DNA of 37,959 nucleotides, taken from NCBI GenBank assembly GCA_016718605.1, contig JADKCY010000018.1, positions 1-37,959 of the forward strand, written 5' to 3'. The position numbers and the translations under genes are program-made. Every line of letters begins with the position of its first letter. The stretch's first letter is position 1. Below the pieces are notes generated by a model that made no database searches, was not told the origin of the DNA, and saw nothing but the letters and a program-made list of their open reading frames with translations. Positions 29,827 to 37,959 of the stretch are shown piece by piece. Source of the DNA: Lysobacterales bacterium (GTDB taxonomy: Bacteria > Pseudomonadota > Gammaproteobacteria > Xanthomonadales > Xanthomonadaceae).

Positions 29827-31220
29827 TGGCATCGTCACTACGCTACCGAGTCTATCTCACCCCTCTATTGAATTCGGACTCCAATACGTATGGAGATGAG
29901 ATCGACGTAACGGACAAGATCCGCTCAACAGGCGTGGGACAGATCCGAAAGAGCATCGACTCGAGCGACTATGACGTGGGCGTGTTCACGTTCTCGGACT
30001 TAGAACTTACTGCGTTCAACCTGAACGGGTACTTCAATGAGAACGACACCCGGTCGATCTTCGGATCCGGGCGAGACCGAGCCAAGGTTCGCGTTGAGTT
30101 CATGGAGTACGCGACTGTCCGAGACCCACTTACTGGGACCGTGCTCTCTGAGACCGAGACACTCACCGTCACGTTCCGTGGATTGATCAACGAAGAAGCT
30201 ACACGGCTAGACGTAACGGCTGAAACGATCCGCTTCAAGGTTCTGTCTCGTGACTCTGTGCTCCGAACCACCAAGGTCTCGGGAGGTGTGATCGGCAATA
30301 ACGACCTATTCAGTACCGCGATGTTCGAGATCCTGAATGTTCCAAAGATCACGAGCGTTCTGACAGTACTCCAGTCGAACATCAACCCAGACCTCGATCT
30401 TGAGATCGATGACGGATCTTACTTCGACGACAAGGGAGTGAAGGAATCGCTGGATCAGCTCCTGTTCGCATCCAACTCCTGCATGTTGATCGATGACGCG
30501 GGAGTGGTTACGATCCGCCCACGGACACCAGCTGAGGACGTGGACGCGCTGAATCTGTATTCAAAGAACGACATTCACTACCGCGAGAACATCATCGATA
30601 TTACGGCGTATAACACCGGTAAGCAGCGGATGTTCACGTCGTTTGTGGTCAATGACCGTGAGACTTCCAACTCCGTCTACGTGCAGGCGTATGGATTCCG
30701 TCAGAAGAAGGTCACGCTAGACTTCATGACAAACGTCGCCAAGATCGACCGGATCGCTGCGAGATGCGTCAGCGAGTGGAAGACGCCTAAGATTGAAGTG
30801 AATGTGAAGGTCGCGACTCAGCTGGCCAAGGGTCTCAGATTACTCGACCCCGTGTCTGTTTCGGCTCCCTTTAGGTTGAATCCACCTGCGGGAAAGTTCC
30901 TTCCAATTATAGGCGTGACTAAGATCGGTGACGCAGATCAACCACTCCCTCACGTATACGGGAGCATCGAAATTCCCGGTCGGCTTAAGTTTAAGGTCAT
31001 AGAGATCGAAGACAGCGTCGAGAAGTTCACTTCTATTCTTAAACTAAGACAGGCCGGGACTTCCGCCGGTGATGGGCAGTTCGATTCGCCTGGACAATGT
31101 GGCGTCATTGAATTCAGCATGATCGGCGAAAGTGTTTTGTGTGGCGAAGGTAACCCATGTGACAACTGGAATCCTTCTGTTATTGGCAGCGCGCAAATCG
31201 GCTGCACTATGATTGCTTAA
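29826..31220 (+). CDS. Tail hub / tip protein, 464 aa
   Basis: Overlaps the previous stop by one base. Starts MASSLRYRVYLTPLLN and contains beta-rich modules (DVTDKIRSTGVGQIRKSIDS, DVGVFTFSDLELTAFNL), a middle TRLDVTAETIRFKVLSRDS, and a Cys-rich C-terminus (CGVIEFSMIGESVLCGEGNPC... QIGCTM). The order after the distal tail protein suggests the tail hub or baseplate core. No peptidase motif is seen. Confidence 0.65.
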   Translation: MASSLRYRVYLTPLLNSDSNTYGDEIDVTDKIRSTGVGQIRKSIDSSDYDVGVFTFSDLELTAFNLNGYFNENDTRSIFGSGRDRAKVRVEFMEYATVRDPLTGTVLSETETLTVTFRGLINEEATRLDVTAETIRFKVLSRDSVLRTTKVSGGVIGNNDLFSTAMFEILNVPKITSVLTVLQSNINPDLDLEIDDGSYFDDKGVKESLDQLLFASNSCMLIDDAGVVTIRPRTPAEDVDALNLYSKNDIHYRENIIDITAYNTGKQRMFTSFVVNDRETSNSVYVQAYGFRQKKVTLDFMTNVAKIDRIAARCVSEWKTPKIEVNVKVATQLAKGLRLLDPVSVSAPFRLNPPAGKFLPIIGVTKIGDADQPLPHVYGSIEIPGRLKFKVIEIEDSVEKFTSILKLRQAGTSAGDGQFDSPGQCGVIEFSMIGESVLCGEGNPCDNWNPSVIGSAQIGCTMIA

Positions 31221-31240
31221 ACGAACCAAGGAGAGACCCA

Positions 31241-32971
31241 ATGGCTGAAAACAGTATCCCCACTAGATCCGCAGGCGAGACAATTTCCGCTGACATGTTT
31301 AACTCACTGCGTCAAGCTATCAGCACCGACTTCGTGGGTAGAAACTCAGCTGGGGTCCCGACCGCTAATCAGTCGCTCGGTTCACTGGCGACTCCATGGG
31401 GAACCGGGCGTTTTCAGAACATCATCGTGAATGGCGACGCGCTCGACGTCTCTCAAGTCACCGCTCCACAGAACCGTATCATCAGCGGGAAGACGCGCGC
31501 GAGCAGCACTCAGCCAGCGTTCATTACTCCAAACGGTGCGGCGCTCTCTCTTGTAATCTCCGCTACCGCAACGAACCTCGAAGTGGATGTGAACGGAGCT
31601 AACGTCACGGTTGCTGCCGATATCACTGTGAGCGGGCTAACTGCGGCCCCTGGGTCGGGCAACACGGCGCTGATCAACGACACTGCCGCTGCTGGCCAAG
31701 CTGATACGCGCTTGTGGGGAGAGCCAGAACATCGGAAGACCATCACGATGGACACAGTCGGTGCGAACATTTCTGCCCTTGTGGGCAAGTATGCCGCGTT
31801 CAAGCTAAACAGCGAGTACTTCCTGGCATACGTGAACAGCGCGACTGAACTCACTCAGTGCCGCCGTGGATACTTCTATGACTCCACGCTCGTCCCAATG
31901 AATCGCGGTGTGTTCTCGAATAACGACACACTGACTCTTCAAAAGCTGGGGTGGTTGTTCATTGAGAATACCGGCACGACGACTGACGTGACGTATAACA
32001 ATCCGGTGTGGGGGTTCACGTCGCCCGGGTCTCCAGTCACTGGTGACTACTGGTACGACCTGCAGAACAACGTCTGGAAGCGGTACGACGGGGCAGCGTT
32101 CCAGATCATTAACCGCGTGCTCATCGGCACGTTCATAAACAGCAATACGGCTTGCGTAGGCGCTCGCTGTATCGACTTCTTCGCCAAGTACGAAGACACG
32201 AACACACTGGCGTTATCCAAATTCAGCACGGAGATCGTCAAGGGCTCGAAGCTGAATCAGAAGGTTCGCGTTGCGGGTCACACGTTTGACTTCGGTAACT
32301 CGCTTGCCACATGGAACATCACGACAGACCTAGCAGGCGCTGACGACATGTATGCGGCTACCGAGCAGGCCTCGACGATGTACTACCTGTACATAACGGA
32401 CAAGGCTGAGACCGTGATATCGGATATTAGCCCGTACTTCCGTTCGGACCTCTTCGGGGAGTACCACCCACACAACCCATGGCGGTGTGTTGGCTTGGCG
32501 TATAACGACGTGTCGAGCGATCTAATGGCGGGGAGTTCTATTGCCCCTGAGCTTGACGGGGAAGTATATTTTAATGAATTCTCTGCATACGGAACGACGG
32601 GAGGGAACCTCGCACCAAGGTGGGTTACAAACTTGTCAACATCGGCTTCATTTATATATGAAGACAGTGTAGCGGACGGTGCCTTGTGGACTTGTGCGTA
32701 TCCCGGTCTTTATTCTGTTGGCTTCAGTTTTAATAACTCATCCGCCACTGGCTCTACGTGGTTATTCAAGAACAATCCGGACCGGACCACTCTCCCAGAG
32801 ACGGATCTCAACTCTTTGCTAGGGGTAAACTACCAATCACTCGCTGGAGCCCACAGCTCATGCGGTGCATCGGTTAGACTTAAAATAGGGGATACCATCG
32901 CAGCACAAACCGCGTCGGGTGCTCCAACCACCGCAGCGGCCTGTCACTTTAGAATGAACAGAGTCTCATGA
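31241..32971 (+). CDS. Tail fibre / receptor-binding candidate, 576 aa
   Basis: AAGGAGAG nine bases upstream of the ATG. N-terminal helix (AGETISADMFNSLRQAISTDFVGRN) as in fibre attachment segments, then beta-rich regions (AALSLVISATATNLEVDVNGANVTV, YWYDLQNNVWKRYDG) and a C-terminal domain (GALWTCAYPGLYSVGFSFNNSS) of the TNF/C1q-like kind found at fibre tips. It is the last tail gene before lysis. The C-terminal part is duplicated at 1-500. It may bind the host. Confidence 0.7.
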   Translation: MAENSIPTRSAGETISADMFNSLRQAISTDFVGRNSAGVPTANQSLGSLATPWGTGRFQNIIVNGDALDVSQVTAPQNRIISGKTRASSTQPAFITPNGAALSLVISATATNLEVDVNGANVTVAADITVSGLTAAPGSGNTALINDTAAAGQADTRLWGEPEHRKTITMDTVGANISALVGKYAAFKLNSEYFLAYVNSATELTQCRRGYFYDSTLVPMNRGVFSNNDTLTLQKLGWLFIENTGTTTDVTYNNPVWGFTSPGSPVTGDYWYDLQNNVWKRYDGAAFQIINRVLIGTFINSNTACVGARCIDFFAKYEDTNTLALSKFSTEIVKGSKLNQKVRVAGHTFDFGNSLATWNITTDLAGADDMYAATEQASTMYYLYITDKAETVISDISPYFRSDLFGEYHPHNPWRCVGLAYNDVSSDLMAGSSIAPELDGEVYFNEFSAYGTTGGNLAPRWVTNLSTSASFIYEDSVADGALWTCAYPGLYSVGFSFNNSSATGSTWLFKNNPDRTTLPETDLNSLLGVNYQSLAGAHSSCGASVRLKIGDTIAAQTASGAPTTAAACHFRMNRVS

Positions 32972-33258
32972 CCCCACAACTCCGCGAACTCATGCTGCGT
33001 GTGATTGACGGCGACCCTAGGGTGCTCCCCTATATGTTCGACCTAAATCAGACGCGGCATGTAGGGCGGGTGTTGGGCATGGCTCTCGCTCGTGGGTTGA
33101 CGGGGTACCGCTTTATCGAATGGACAAAGACTCCTGAGGGCGTTTCAATCTTAAGTGCAGCGTACAGCGAGGCATTACCCGAGAAGTTGAATGCTGCGGT
33201 TGTGAATAAGATGGAACGCGCTGCAGTGCAGGGCCATAAACTTCGGAGGATCAAGTGA
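32968..33258 (+). CDS. Hypothetical protein, 96 aa (intact copy)
   Basis: ATG overlaps the fibre gene's TGA. Mostly helical: MTPQLRELMLRVIDGDPRV, then GMALARGLTGYRFIEWTKTPEGVS, and a basic C-terminus (KMERAAVQGHKLRRIK). No membrane segment. First gene of the lysis cassette by position, but nothing points to lysis itself. The stop overlaps the next start. Copy A is frameshifted. Confidence 0.65.
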   Translation: MTPQLRELMLRVIDGDPRVLPYMFDLNQTRHVGRVLGMALARGLTGYRFIEWTKTPEGVSILSAAYSEALPEKLNAAVVNKMERAAVQGHKLRRIK

Positions 33259-33470
33259 ATCTGACGGAGACTACGAAAGTATCGATCACGTTAGTTATTA
33301 CACTTCTAGGGGCGGCATTTTGGCTAACGAGTGTGTACATTCAAGGCCAGAGTAACGCGTCTGAAATTGCTGAAGTGAAGTCGGATGTAAAGGCATTGTC
33401 AGATATGAAATCTGACGTAGCCGTAATCAAAGCGGACGTTAAGCGTCTGCTCAAGGAAGAGGGAAATTAA
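33255..33470 (+). CDS. Membrane-anchored coiled-coil protein, 71 aa (lysis cassette)
   Basis: GTG overlaps the previous TGA. Residues 9-29 (SITLVITLLGAAFWLTSVYI) are a single transmembrane helix; the rest (EIAEVKSDVKALSDMKSDVAVIKADVKRLLKEEG) is a heptad coiled coil. Single N-terminal span with an outside coiled coil is the shape of inner-membrane spanins, and also of some antiholins. It lies just before the holin candidate. Confidence 0.7.
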   Translation: MNLTETTKVSITLVITLLGAAFWLTSVYIQGQSNASEIAEVKSDVKALSDMKSDVAVIKADVKRLLKEEGN

Positions 33471-33686
33471 ATGGAACTCGCACTGTTGAACTCGTTGGTT
33501 GCTGCCGTCCCAGGATTGTCTGTCATTCTCATGGCTCTCGGCACTTTGGTTGTTATTGGCCAGGTGATCGTTGTGGCGACTCCGTCGAAGTCTGATGACG
33601 AAGCTTGGGAGAAGATCAAGAGCGTTCCCCTGATCGGTGGAATCATTTCTGCTCTCGCTAACTTCGCTCCTATCTCCAAGAAGTAA
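33471..33686 (+). CDS. Small two-span membrane protein, holin candidate (copy B)
   Basis: Encodes the same 71 residues as 997-1212. The N-terminal hydrophobic stretch (GLSVILMALGTLVVIGQVIVV), a charged loop and a second apolar segment (PLIGGIISALANFAPI) suggest two spans. It is flanked by the coiled-coil membrane protein and a protein overlapped by a lipoprotein. It may form membrane holes for lysis. Confidence 0.75.
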   Translation: MELALLNSLVAAVPGLSVILMALGTLVVIGQVIVVATPSKSDDEAWEKIKSVPLIGGIISALANFAPISKK

Positions 33687-33923
33687 ATGGCGTTCGTTAC
33701 CTCGCTCCTTAATGCGCTTGCGGCGATTCCTAAAATCGTCGGATACGTCGAGCAATTCGCTGCGGCTGTGACGGACTGGTGGATTAAGCGCCAGACCACT
33801 GAGACGCTTGCGATGATTGCTGATGCAGCTGCATTGGGGGCGAGGGCGAAGACGCAGAAGGACAGACTAGATGCTACGAAAGCTTGGGCTCGTGCTTTGG
33901 GTCGCGACCGTTATCTTGGTTAG
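33687..33923 (+). CDS. Small amphipathic lysis-cassette protein, 78 aa (copy B)
   Basis: Starts at the base after the holin-candidate stop. Residues 1-35 are apolar with aromatic side chains, and a charged Ala-rich helix follows (TETLAMIADAAALGARAKTQKD). Its last 53 bases overlap the lipoprotein gene in another frame. Differences from copy A are silent. Role unknown. Confidence 0.7.
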   Translation: MAFVTSLLNALAAIPKIVGYVEQFAAAVTDWWIKRQTTETLAMIADAAALGARAKTQKDRLDATKAWARALGRDRYLG

Positions 33924-34215
33924 CGTTGGATCAACGGGTTGCCGATCGGACAAGCCCCCCAAAATAGATATCTGTCTCGGCGACGGGGTCGGAGGAGCCG
34001 ACTGTACTTTGCGTGATGGGTCTGAGTTACGCGCGAAGTGCATGTATCATAACGACGCCAATGGAGATGGGTGGTACTGCCCCCCTTCAGCGTTGGCCAA
34101 CACCTGGATCACGACGCAGACTGACATGGAGGCGTTCTCTAGCTTCTGTTACGACGTCTCGAAGAAGACGGCGCGTAAGTCGATGCGATCGATTGCGAAG
34201 GCTATCTACCAGTGA
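33871..34215 (+). CDS. Nested lipoprotein, o-spanin candidate, 114 aa
   Basis: Begins inside the preceding gene in a different frame. Signal MLRKLGLVLWVATVILVSV leads to a lipobox GSTGC, so Cys24 would be lipidated and the protein anchored in the outer membrane. The mature part has several cysteines (ICLGDGVGGADC, KCMYHNDANGDGWYC). Nested lipoprotein genes in lysis cassettes are typical of outer-membrane spanins (Rz1), although this one is longer than most. DANGDG is also a possible calcium-binding loop. Confidence 0.7.
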   Translation: MLRKLGLVLWVATVILVSVGSTGCRSDKPPKIDICLGDGVGGADCTLRDGSELRAKCMYHNDANGDGWYCPPSALANTWITTQTDMEAFSSFCYDVSKKTARKSMRSIAKAIYQ

Positions 34216-34784
34216 AGGACCCTGTCTCAGAGGTCTCTAGGGCGCGAATACAGCGCTTGTACCCGGGATTGAGGCCATTGGTCTACCGGACGATGCAAGA
34301 CGTCCTGGCGCGCTCACAGAGAGCGATAAACGTTGCGCAAGGGCTACGCACGTTCGACGAGCAGCTCGTGATCTATAGCGAGGGGCGTCAACTCCAAGGG
34401 GATGTGTGGAAGGTCGTAGCGCCGTCACGGATTCTAACGAACTCGAAGCCGGGATTGTCGTGGCACTGCTACGGGCTGGCGTTTGACATCTCGTGGGTGG
34501 GGACTGACCCTTATCTAGAACATGACAACGCTTCTGATGATCTTTGGCGTCTTGCTGGTGATTGCGGAGAGGCACATGGGTTTTCGTGGGGTGGTCGACA
34601 TGTTCGTTTGCTTAACGGTGTGTTTGATCGCCCTCACTTTGACATGGCTTTTGGTCTCACAATAGCTCAAGCGCTCGAGCTGTTTCAGCATGGGGGGCTT
34701 CCCGCCGTGTGGGCATTTATTGACAAGGTACGAGGCGTGCCCGAAGGTCAGGACTGGGATCTAATTCCAAAAGGGGCTCATTGA
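34212..34784 (+). CDS. Endolysin, M15-family peptidase, 190 aa
   Basis: GTG overlaps the lipoprotein stop. The zinc motif SWHCYGLAFD (residues 83-92, S-x-H-x-x-G-x-A-x-D) and a later H in FDRPHFDM (142) match VanY/L-alanyl-D-glutamate peptidases used as phage endolysins. The N-terminal part (VLARSQRAINVAQGLRTFDEQ) is also typical. It cuts peptidoglycan cross-links. No signal peptide, so it needs the holin. Copy A is frameshifted. Confidence 0.88.
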   Translation: MKDPVSEVSRARIQRLYPGLRPLVYRTMQDVLARSQRAINVAQGLRTFDEQLVIYSEGRQLQGDVWKVVAPSRILTNSKPGLSWHCYGLAFDISWVGTDPYLEHDNASDDLWRLAGDCGEAHGFSWGGRHVRLLNGVFDRPHFDMAFGLTIAQALELFQHGGLPAVWAFIDKVRGVPEGQDWDLIPKGAH

Positions 34785-35008
34785 TGGCCGGCTGTAATTG
34801 TAAGAAGAAGACGATTGAGAATTCACAAGTAGCGGTCGCTGAACCGGAAGAGAGTTACCGCCAGGCGTTCCTCCGTGAATCACGTAAGACATCCGAATTG
34901 GCGAGCAGGCTAGCTGACGCCGAGAAGGAGATGGAAGAGATGCGTATCGCGAACGGTTCGCTAAACTACCGAATCGGTGTATTGACGGGCGCTCCCCGGA
35001 TCGCGTGA
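34784..35008 (+). CDS. Small coiled-coil protein with Cys/Lys-rich N-terminus (copy B)
   Basis: The ATG overlaps the endolysin stop. Same protein as 2309-2533 (MAGCNCKKK, then a charged helix ending GAPRIA). The few nucleotide differences between copies are synonymous. Downstream it overlaps the CsrA-like gene. Confidence 0.75.
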   Translation: MAGCNCKKKTIENSQVAVAEPEESYRQAFLRESRKTSELASRLADAEKEMEEMRIANGSLNYRIGVLTGAPRIA

Positions 35009-35256
35009 CGCCCGAAGACGAAATTACTGAACTCAGGCGAGTGATCCAGGGGATGCAAGAGGAGATCGACACGCTGCTCGGTCTCACGGACCCGACGGAT
35101 CTCACGCATTTGTGCGTTACGATGAAGCCCGGGGAATGGTTTGAGTTAAACGCGGGCAGGGTGCGGATTATCTATAACGGGGCGAAGCCTGCGAAGATCG
35201 TATGCGAAGCGCCACGGAACTTCCGTGTGAGACATATCCGTCGCGGAACGGTATAG
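35005..35256 (+). CDS. CsrA-like RNA-binding protein with N-terminal coiled coil (copy B)
   Basis: Same 83-residue protein as 2530-2781. Between copies the codons around FRVRHIRR differ in eight places with the protein unchanged, which shows both strains keep the sequence under selection. The tRNA-like element starts seven bases after its stop, and array 1 about 180 bases after. See copy A for the motif reasoning. Confidence 0.6.
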   Translation: MTPEDEITELRRVIQGMQEEIDTLLGLTDPTDLTHLCVTMKPGEWFELNAGRVRIIYNGAKPAKIVCEAPRNFRVRHIRRGTV

Positions 35257-35263
35257 TCAGAAA

Positions 35264-35352
35264 TGGATTGTAGCTCAGGGGTTAGAGCAATGCGACTGAG
35301 ACGCAGGCCGGTTGTCGCATAGGTCGGCCGTTCGAATCGGCCCAATCCGCCA
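35264..35352 (+). tRNA. tRNA-like element with 21-nt anticodon loop (copy B)
   Basis: Identical, base for base, to 2789-2877, although the adjacent CsrA-like gene varies between copies. Same cloverleaf with encoded CCA and enlarged anticodon loop. Confidence 0.65.
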
Positions 35353-35420
35353 CAGTGGTTTCGGAGCGCGGTTTCACGGACGAGACCGCGTATCCTTCGA
35401 TCATGAGTTTCCCTTTTAGT

Positions 35421-35537
35421 TTTAAAATATCCCTTGCCTTGCCTTGCCTTGCCAAGCCGCGCCTAACCACGCCGCGCCTAACCACGCCTTGCCTGGCCCG
35501 TCCTCTCCGAGCCTGTCCTCTCCGAGCCGTGCCACGC
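35421..35537. repeat. 5-bp repeat array 1 (copy B)
   Basis: The same 21 CNNNC units and TTTAAAATATCC border as 2946-3062, with no differences. Confidence 0.9.
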
Positions 35538-35543
35538 CGATGA

Positions 35544-36059
35544 TTATTCCACTGAGTAACTAAATACTTACCAAACACTCACGAAACGTCCCTGCCTATG
35601 GCCCTGCCCGCGATCAGATTCTGATCTCCTTTAATCTCTCGGTTCGGAAATATTGTATGTCCATCGTGAGTTGCCACGGGTTGGGATCACGGGTCTGACC
35701 TTGGTTGGGGCCCTTATCGCCGCGCGCTTCATGTAGCCTTGCCAGGGTCGACTTTTGCCGCACGCGCCTCCAGCGGGTATGAACTGGCACGCAAGGATAG
35801 GCAGGCATTCGCAATGTCTTTAAATTTCCGTTTGTCGCGTAGGCGCTTCGGCGCTCAATTCGTGTTGTGGGCCGAAAGTAACGACATGATATTGATCGCC
35901 GGAATGCCAATAACCTTGGGAATCGCCTGGTTCCAGGTAATTTCGGGGCTCCAGCTTCGTGTCGTTGTCTCCGCATACCGGTCGAACATGATGTCCACCA
36001 GTCCCGTGAGAGTCACCTCGTTGCACTACCCCCGTCATTGAACTGCTCATTACTGCCAT
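35544..36059 (-). pseudogene. Frame-broken copy of the 199-aa minus-strand gene
   Basis: Alignment with 3069-3668 shows about 85 bases missing in many small deletions, mostly one to a dozen bases, so no long ORF remains. The pattern of scattered deletions near the contig end is what poor single-read sequence gives. Use the upstream copy for the product. Confidence 0.75.
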
Positions 36060-36071
36060 TGGTACTACCCT

Positions 36072-36178
36072 ATTTAAAATATCCAGCCTTGCCTTCCGCG
36101 CATCGCCCATCCATCCCAGCCTGTCCTGGCCAAGCCCCTCAGCCGATCCGCGCCCGTCCGCGCAGCTCATTCCTGCGA
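36072..36178. repeat. 5-bp repeat array 2 (copy B, with indels)
   Basis: Same array as 3683-3793, preceded by TTTAAAATATCC. Several single-base deletions break the 5-base phase, in keeping with low sequence quality in this part of copy B. Confidence 0.75.
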
Positions 36179-36224
36179 GTTTTGTGTTGCTACAATTATT
36201 GCCGCGATATAGCTAATGTTGTCT

Positions 36225-36986
36225 ATGAAAACATTTAAAACTAAGTCGGGGACTGAGTTGCCGCTTCTAGACTTGCGCGGCAAGGATTACCTACAGGTCG
36301 CGCATCGTCTGGTTTGGTTCCGAGAAGAACACCCGACATGGACGATCAAAACCGATGTCGCGGCTGACTTCCAAAATCATCGATGCCTCGCTACCGCATG
36401 GATTATTGACGACAAGGGTACGACGCTCTCGATGGGACACAAGGTTGAGGACGCAAAAGGATTCGCTGACTATGTAGAAAAGGCCGAGACCGGGGCGATA
36501 GGCCGCGCTCTCGCTATGGTTGGATATGGGACTCAGTTTGCACCTGATTTGGACGAGGGTGATCGGTTGGCTGACTCCCCAGTCGCGCCGAAACATATAT
36601 TCACACAACACGTCCAGCCGTTGAATAACGCCGCTACTAACACCGTGGTTAAGCCCACCACCGCAGCAATTTCAGATAACCCAGGTTCTTACGTCCCACC
36701 ATCCGGCAAGTTCACCGGCAAGCCGTTGCTATCTATCCCGACCCAAGACCTTGAAGGGTACCTCGCCTGGATAAGGGGGCTCCAAAATCCGAATCCTAAG
36801 ACGATGGAAATTGGGATGGCTATCGAGGCCTACTTGGACTTTAAGGGGCCAAAGACGACGACCGTTAGTCATTTCCCCCCGACCGTGGCTCCGAAGCAAC
36901 AACCCGCACAGCCCGTGCTGCAATCCGCCGACACTCCGCCAAGTTGGGTCACTGAAGGCATCGATCAAAGTGACGCCCGGTTCTGA
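36225..36986 (+). CDS. Putative single-strand annealing / ssDNA-binding protein (copy B)
   Basis: The same 253-residue protein as 3840-4601. Most differences are third-position (GGA/GGG, TTG/CTG, ATC/ATA), with one Ile to Val. The SSB-like tip reads DQSDARF instead of DQSDAPF from a C to G change; the APF form is likelier to be right. An extra T upstream alters the operator-like repeat. Confidence 0.65.
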   Translation: MKTFKTKSGTELPLLDLRGKDYLQVAHRLVWFREEHPTWTIKTDVAADFQNHRCLATAWIIDDKGTTLSMGHKVEDAKGFADYVEKAETGAIGRALAMVGYGTQFAPDLDEGDRLADSPVAPKHIFTQHVQPLNNAATNTVVKPTTAAISDNPGSYVPPSGKFTGKPLLSIPTQDLEGYLAWIRGLQNPNPKTMEIGMAIEAYLDFKGPKTTTVSHFPPTVAPKQQPAQPVLQSADTPPSWVTEGIDQSDARF

Positions 36987-37064
36987 GATTCCCCTAAACA
37001 CACTGTCGCAATAACGCAACAGGATTTGTGAAACGAACCTCGCGGTTTAGGGCGAAAGGGTAAA

Positions 37065-37102
37065 CCGGGTCTCTCTAGGCTTGTTCAGCTAGAGGGATCC
37101 GG
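37065..37102 (+). terminator. 14-bp inverted repeat (copy B)
   Basis: Identical to 4681-4718, downstream of the annealing-protein copy. Confidence 0.45.
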
Positions 37103-37214
37103 CGAGCCTTTTGTGCGGAGGGAGATTCTCCAGCTCTTGGTGTGGTCGGGTCTGTTTGTCTGATCTGTCAGGATAGACGGACCCAGGAATAGTTTAACGG
37201 GTTCTCTCCCGTCG

Positions 37215-37455
37215 TCAATCCGTCCGCTCGTCCTCAGTTCGAGGATCCCATTTCCCACGTCCCCGGGCCTCCCAGAGGGCGCGCTACCTGATCTTGTAGC
37301 TCATAGGGGTCCAGTCGGGGCGGCAGGGGCTTACGCAGTCGTATAGCGCGCGTCAGGGATGCAGGCATGGCTCCTCGAAGATCTCCCCGTCTATATCCGG
37401 CTGATGAGCCTCACCCGGAACCACGCAGGGGGCATGTAGGGTCTCGTACGATCAT
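37215..37455 (-). pseudogene. Frame-broken copy of the cysteine-rich minus-strand gene
   Basis: Aligns with 4830-5075 but carries several single-base insertions and deletions (for example around 37280-37440), so the frame is lost. Likely sequence error at the contig end. Confidence 0.65.
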
Positions 37456-37959
37456 AGGGGTTGCCTCTTAAAGGCCGCTGAGGAAGAGCTTTTGACTTCT
37501 ACGATCCCAGCGGCTATATCCAAAGTAAGACCAACGATATGGATTAAATTCACGCTGTAGCCACAGGCGTCAAACTAAAACCATATCAAAGGACGCCGAA
37601 GCTGGCAACCCCATCGTTAGGAGGGCTCTGGTACGGTCACGCCGTTGCCGCGAGTCCGTGGATTGGATGAGGGCAGGGCCGGAAACGCCGTAATGCCAGA
37701 TGAGAGACGAAAGCTTTACGGTCCGGATCTTGGAAATCGACCACCAGGATTGATGTATACGGGGCCGTGCGGATAGGGGTCCCACCTCGCAGTACCGCGC
37801 AGTCGAGCCATTCTGGAACCGATCATGGGTTGCGTGATCGGGAAATCGCTGCCTCAACACAATCTATGGAGTTTCGATAACGCACACAACTTAGGGCCGA
37901 GACGGGATGCCGAAATCAACACTGGTCGCCCGGCTAAACGTCTTGGATAGAGAGGGGTG
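37456..37959. other. Degraded copy of the control region and leader
   Basis: Corresponds to 5076-5590. The rightward promoter (TTGACT, 17 bases, TATATC at 37492-37520) is intact, but the leftward promoter is altered by deletions, and many indels follow. No gene is supported here. The contig ends in the middle of the leader. Confidence 0.6.

Larger units (their letters stand above)
32466..37959. repeat. Long terminal repeat, copy B
   Basis: Second copy of 1-5590. It is about 96 bases shorter because of many small deletions after ~35540. Its first ~3 kb is the better version of the fibre end and lysis cassette, and its last ~2.4 kb is the worse version of the rest. See copy A. Confidence 0.93.

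Overview
The window is almost the whole genome of a tailed double-stranded DNA phage with siphovirus-type architecture, plus an overlap of its two ends. Bases 1-5590 reappear in the same order at 32466-37959, so the non-redundant unit is about 32.5 kb. The copies differ in two ways. Some differences are synonymous codon changes, which points to real strain variation. Others are single-base indels that break reading frames, mostly near the outer ends of the contig, which looks like sequencing or assembly error. The likeliest reading is an uncultured phage from a mixed population, assembled as a circular or circularly permuted contig. The host is probably Gram-negative: the lysis cassette has a lipoprotein nested inside another gene, as spanins do, and an M15-type endolysin. 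No integrase, lysogeny repressor or DNA polymerase is recognisable.

Layout. (a) 31241-35256 (repeated, partly broken, at 1-2781): tail fibre-like protein, lysis cassette (small membrane proteins, overlapping lipoprotein, endolysin), a coiled-coil protein and a CsrA-like protein. (b) 2789-5205 (repeated at 35264-37520): a tRNA-like element with an oversized anticodon loop, two arrays of 5-bp repeats on either side of a minus-strand gene of unknown function, a putative single-strand annealing protein with an SSB-like C-terminal tail, a minus-strand cysteine-rich gene, and a control region with two face-to-face promoters. (c) 5843-12535: a rightward early operon of small, often overlapping genes: zinc-ribbon-like proteins, a Holliday-junction-resolvase-like nuclease, an HTH protein, a secreted microprotein, a DHH phosphoesterase, two paralogous HNH endonucleases around an Ea22-like gene, coiled-coil proteins and two single-span membrane microproteins. 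(d) 12536-12793: a non-coding stretch that can form extensive RNA structure. (e) 12794-31220: the late operon, in order ParB-like protein, Dam-type methylase with an internal 9-bp repeat, small and large terminase, portal, two morphogenesis proteins, scaffold, major capsid, an 882-residue fibre-like protein, connector proteins, major tail protein, terminator, a minus-strand ribbon-helix-helix gene, tail chaperones joined by a -1 frameshift, tape measure and tail-tip proteins.

The genes form a standard programme: recombination and replication support plus accessory functions early, then packaging, head, tail and lysis. The parts I cannot explain from known phage biology are the 5-bp arrays with their shared border, the tRNA-like element, the CsrA-like protein beside them, and the structured RNA at the early/late junction. 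One testable idea, and only an inference, is that the GGA-rich minus-strand RNA of the arrays is a target or decoy for the CsrA-like protein.
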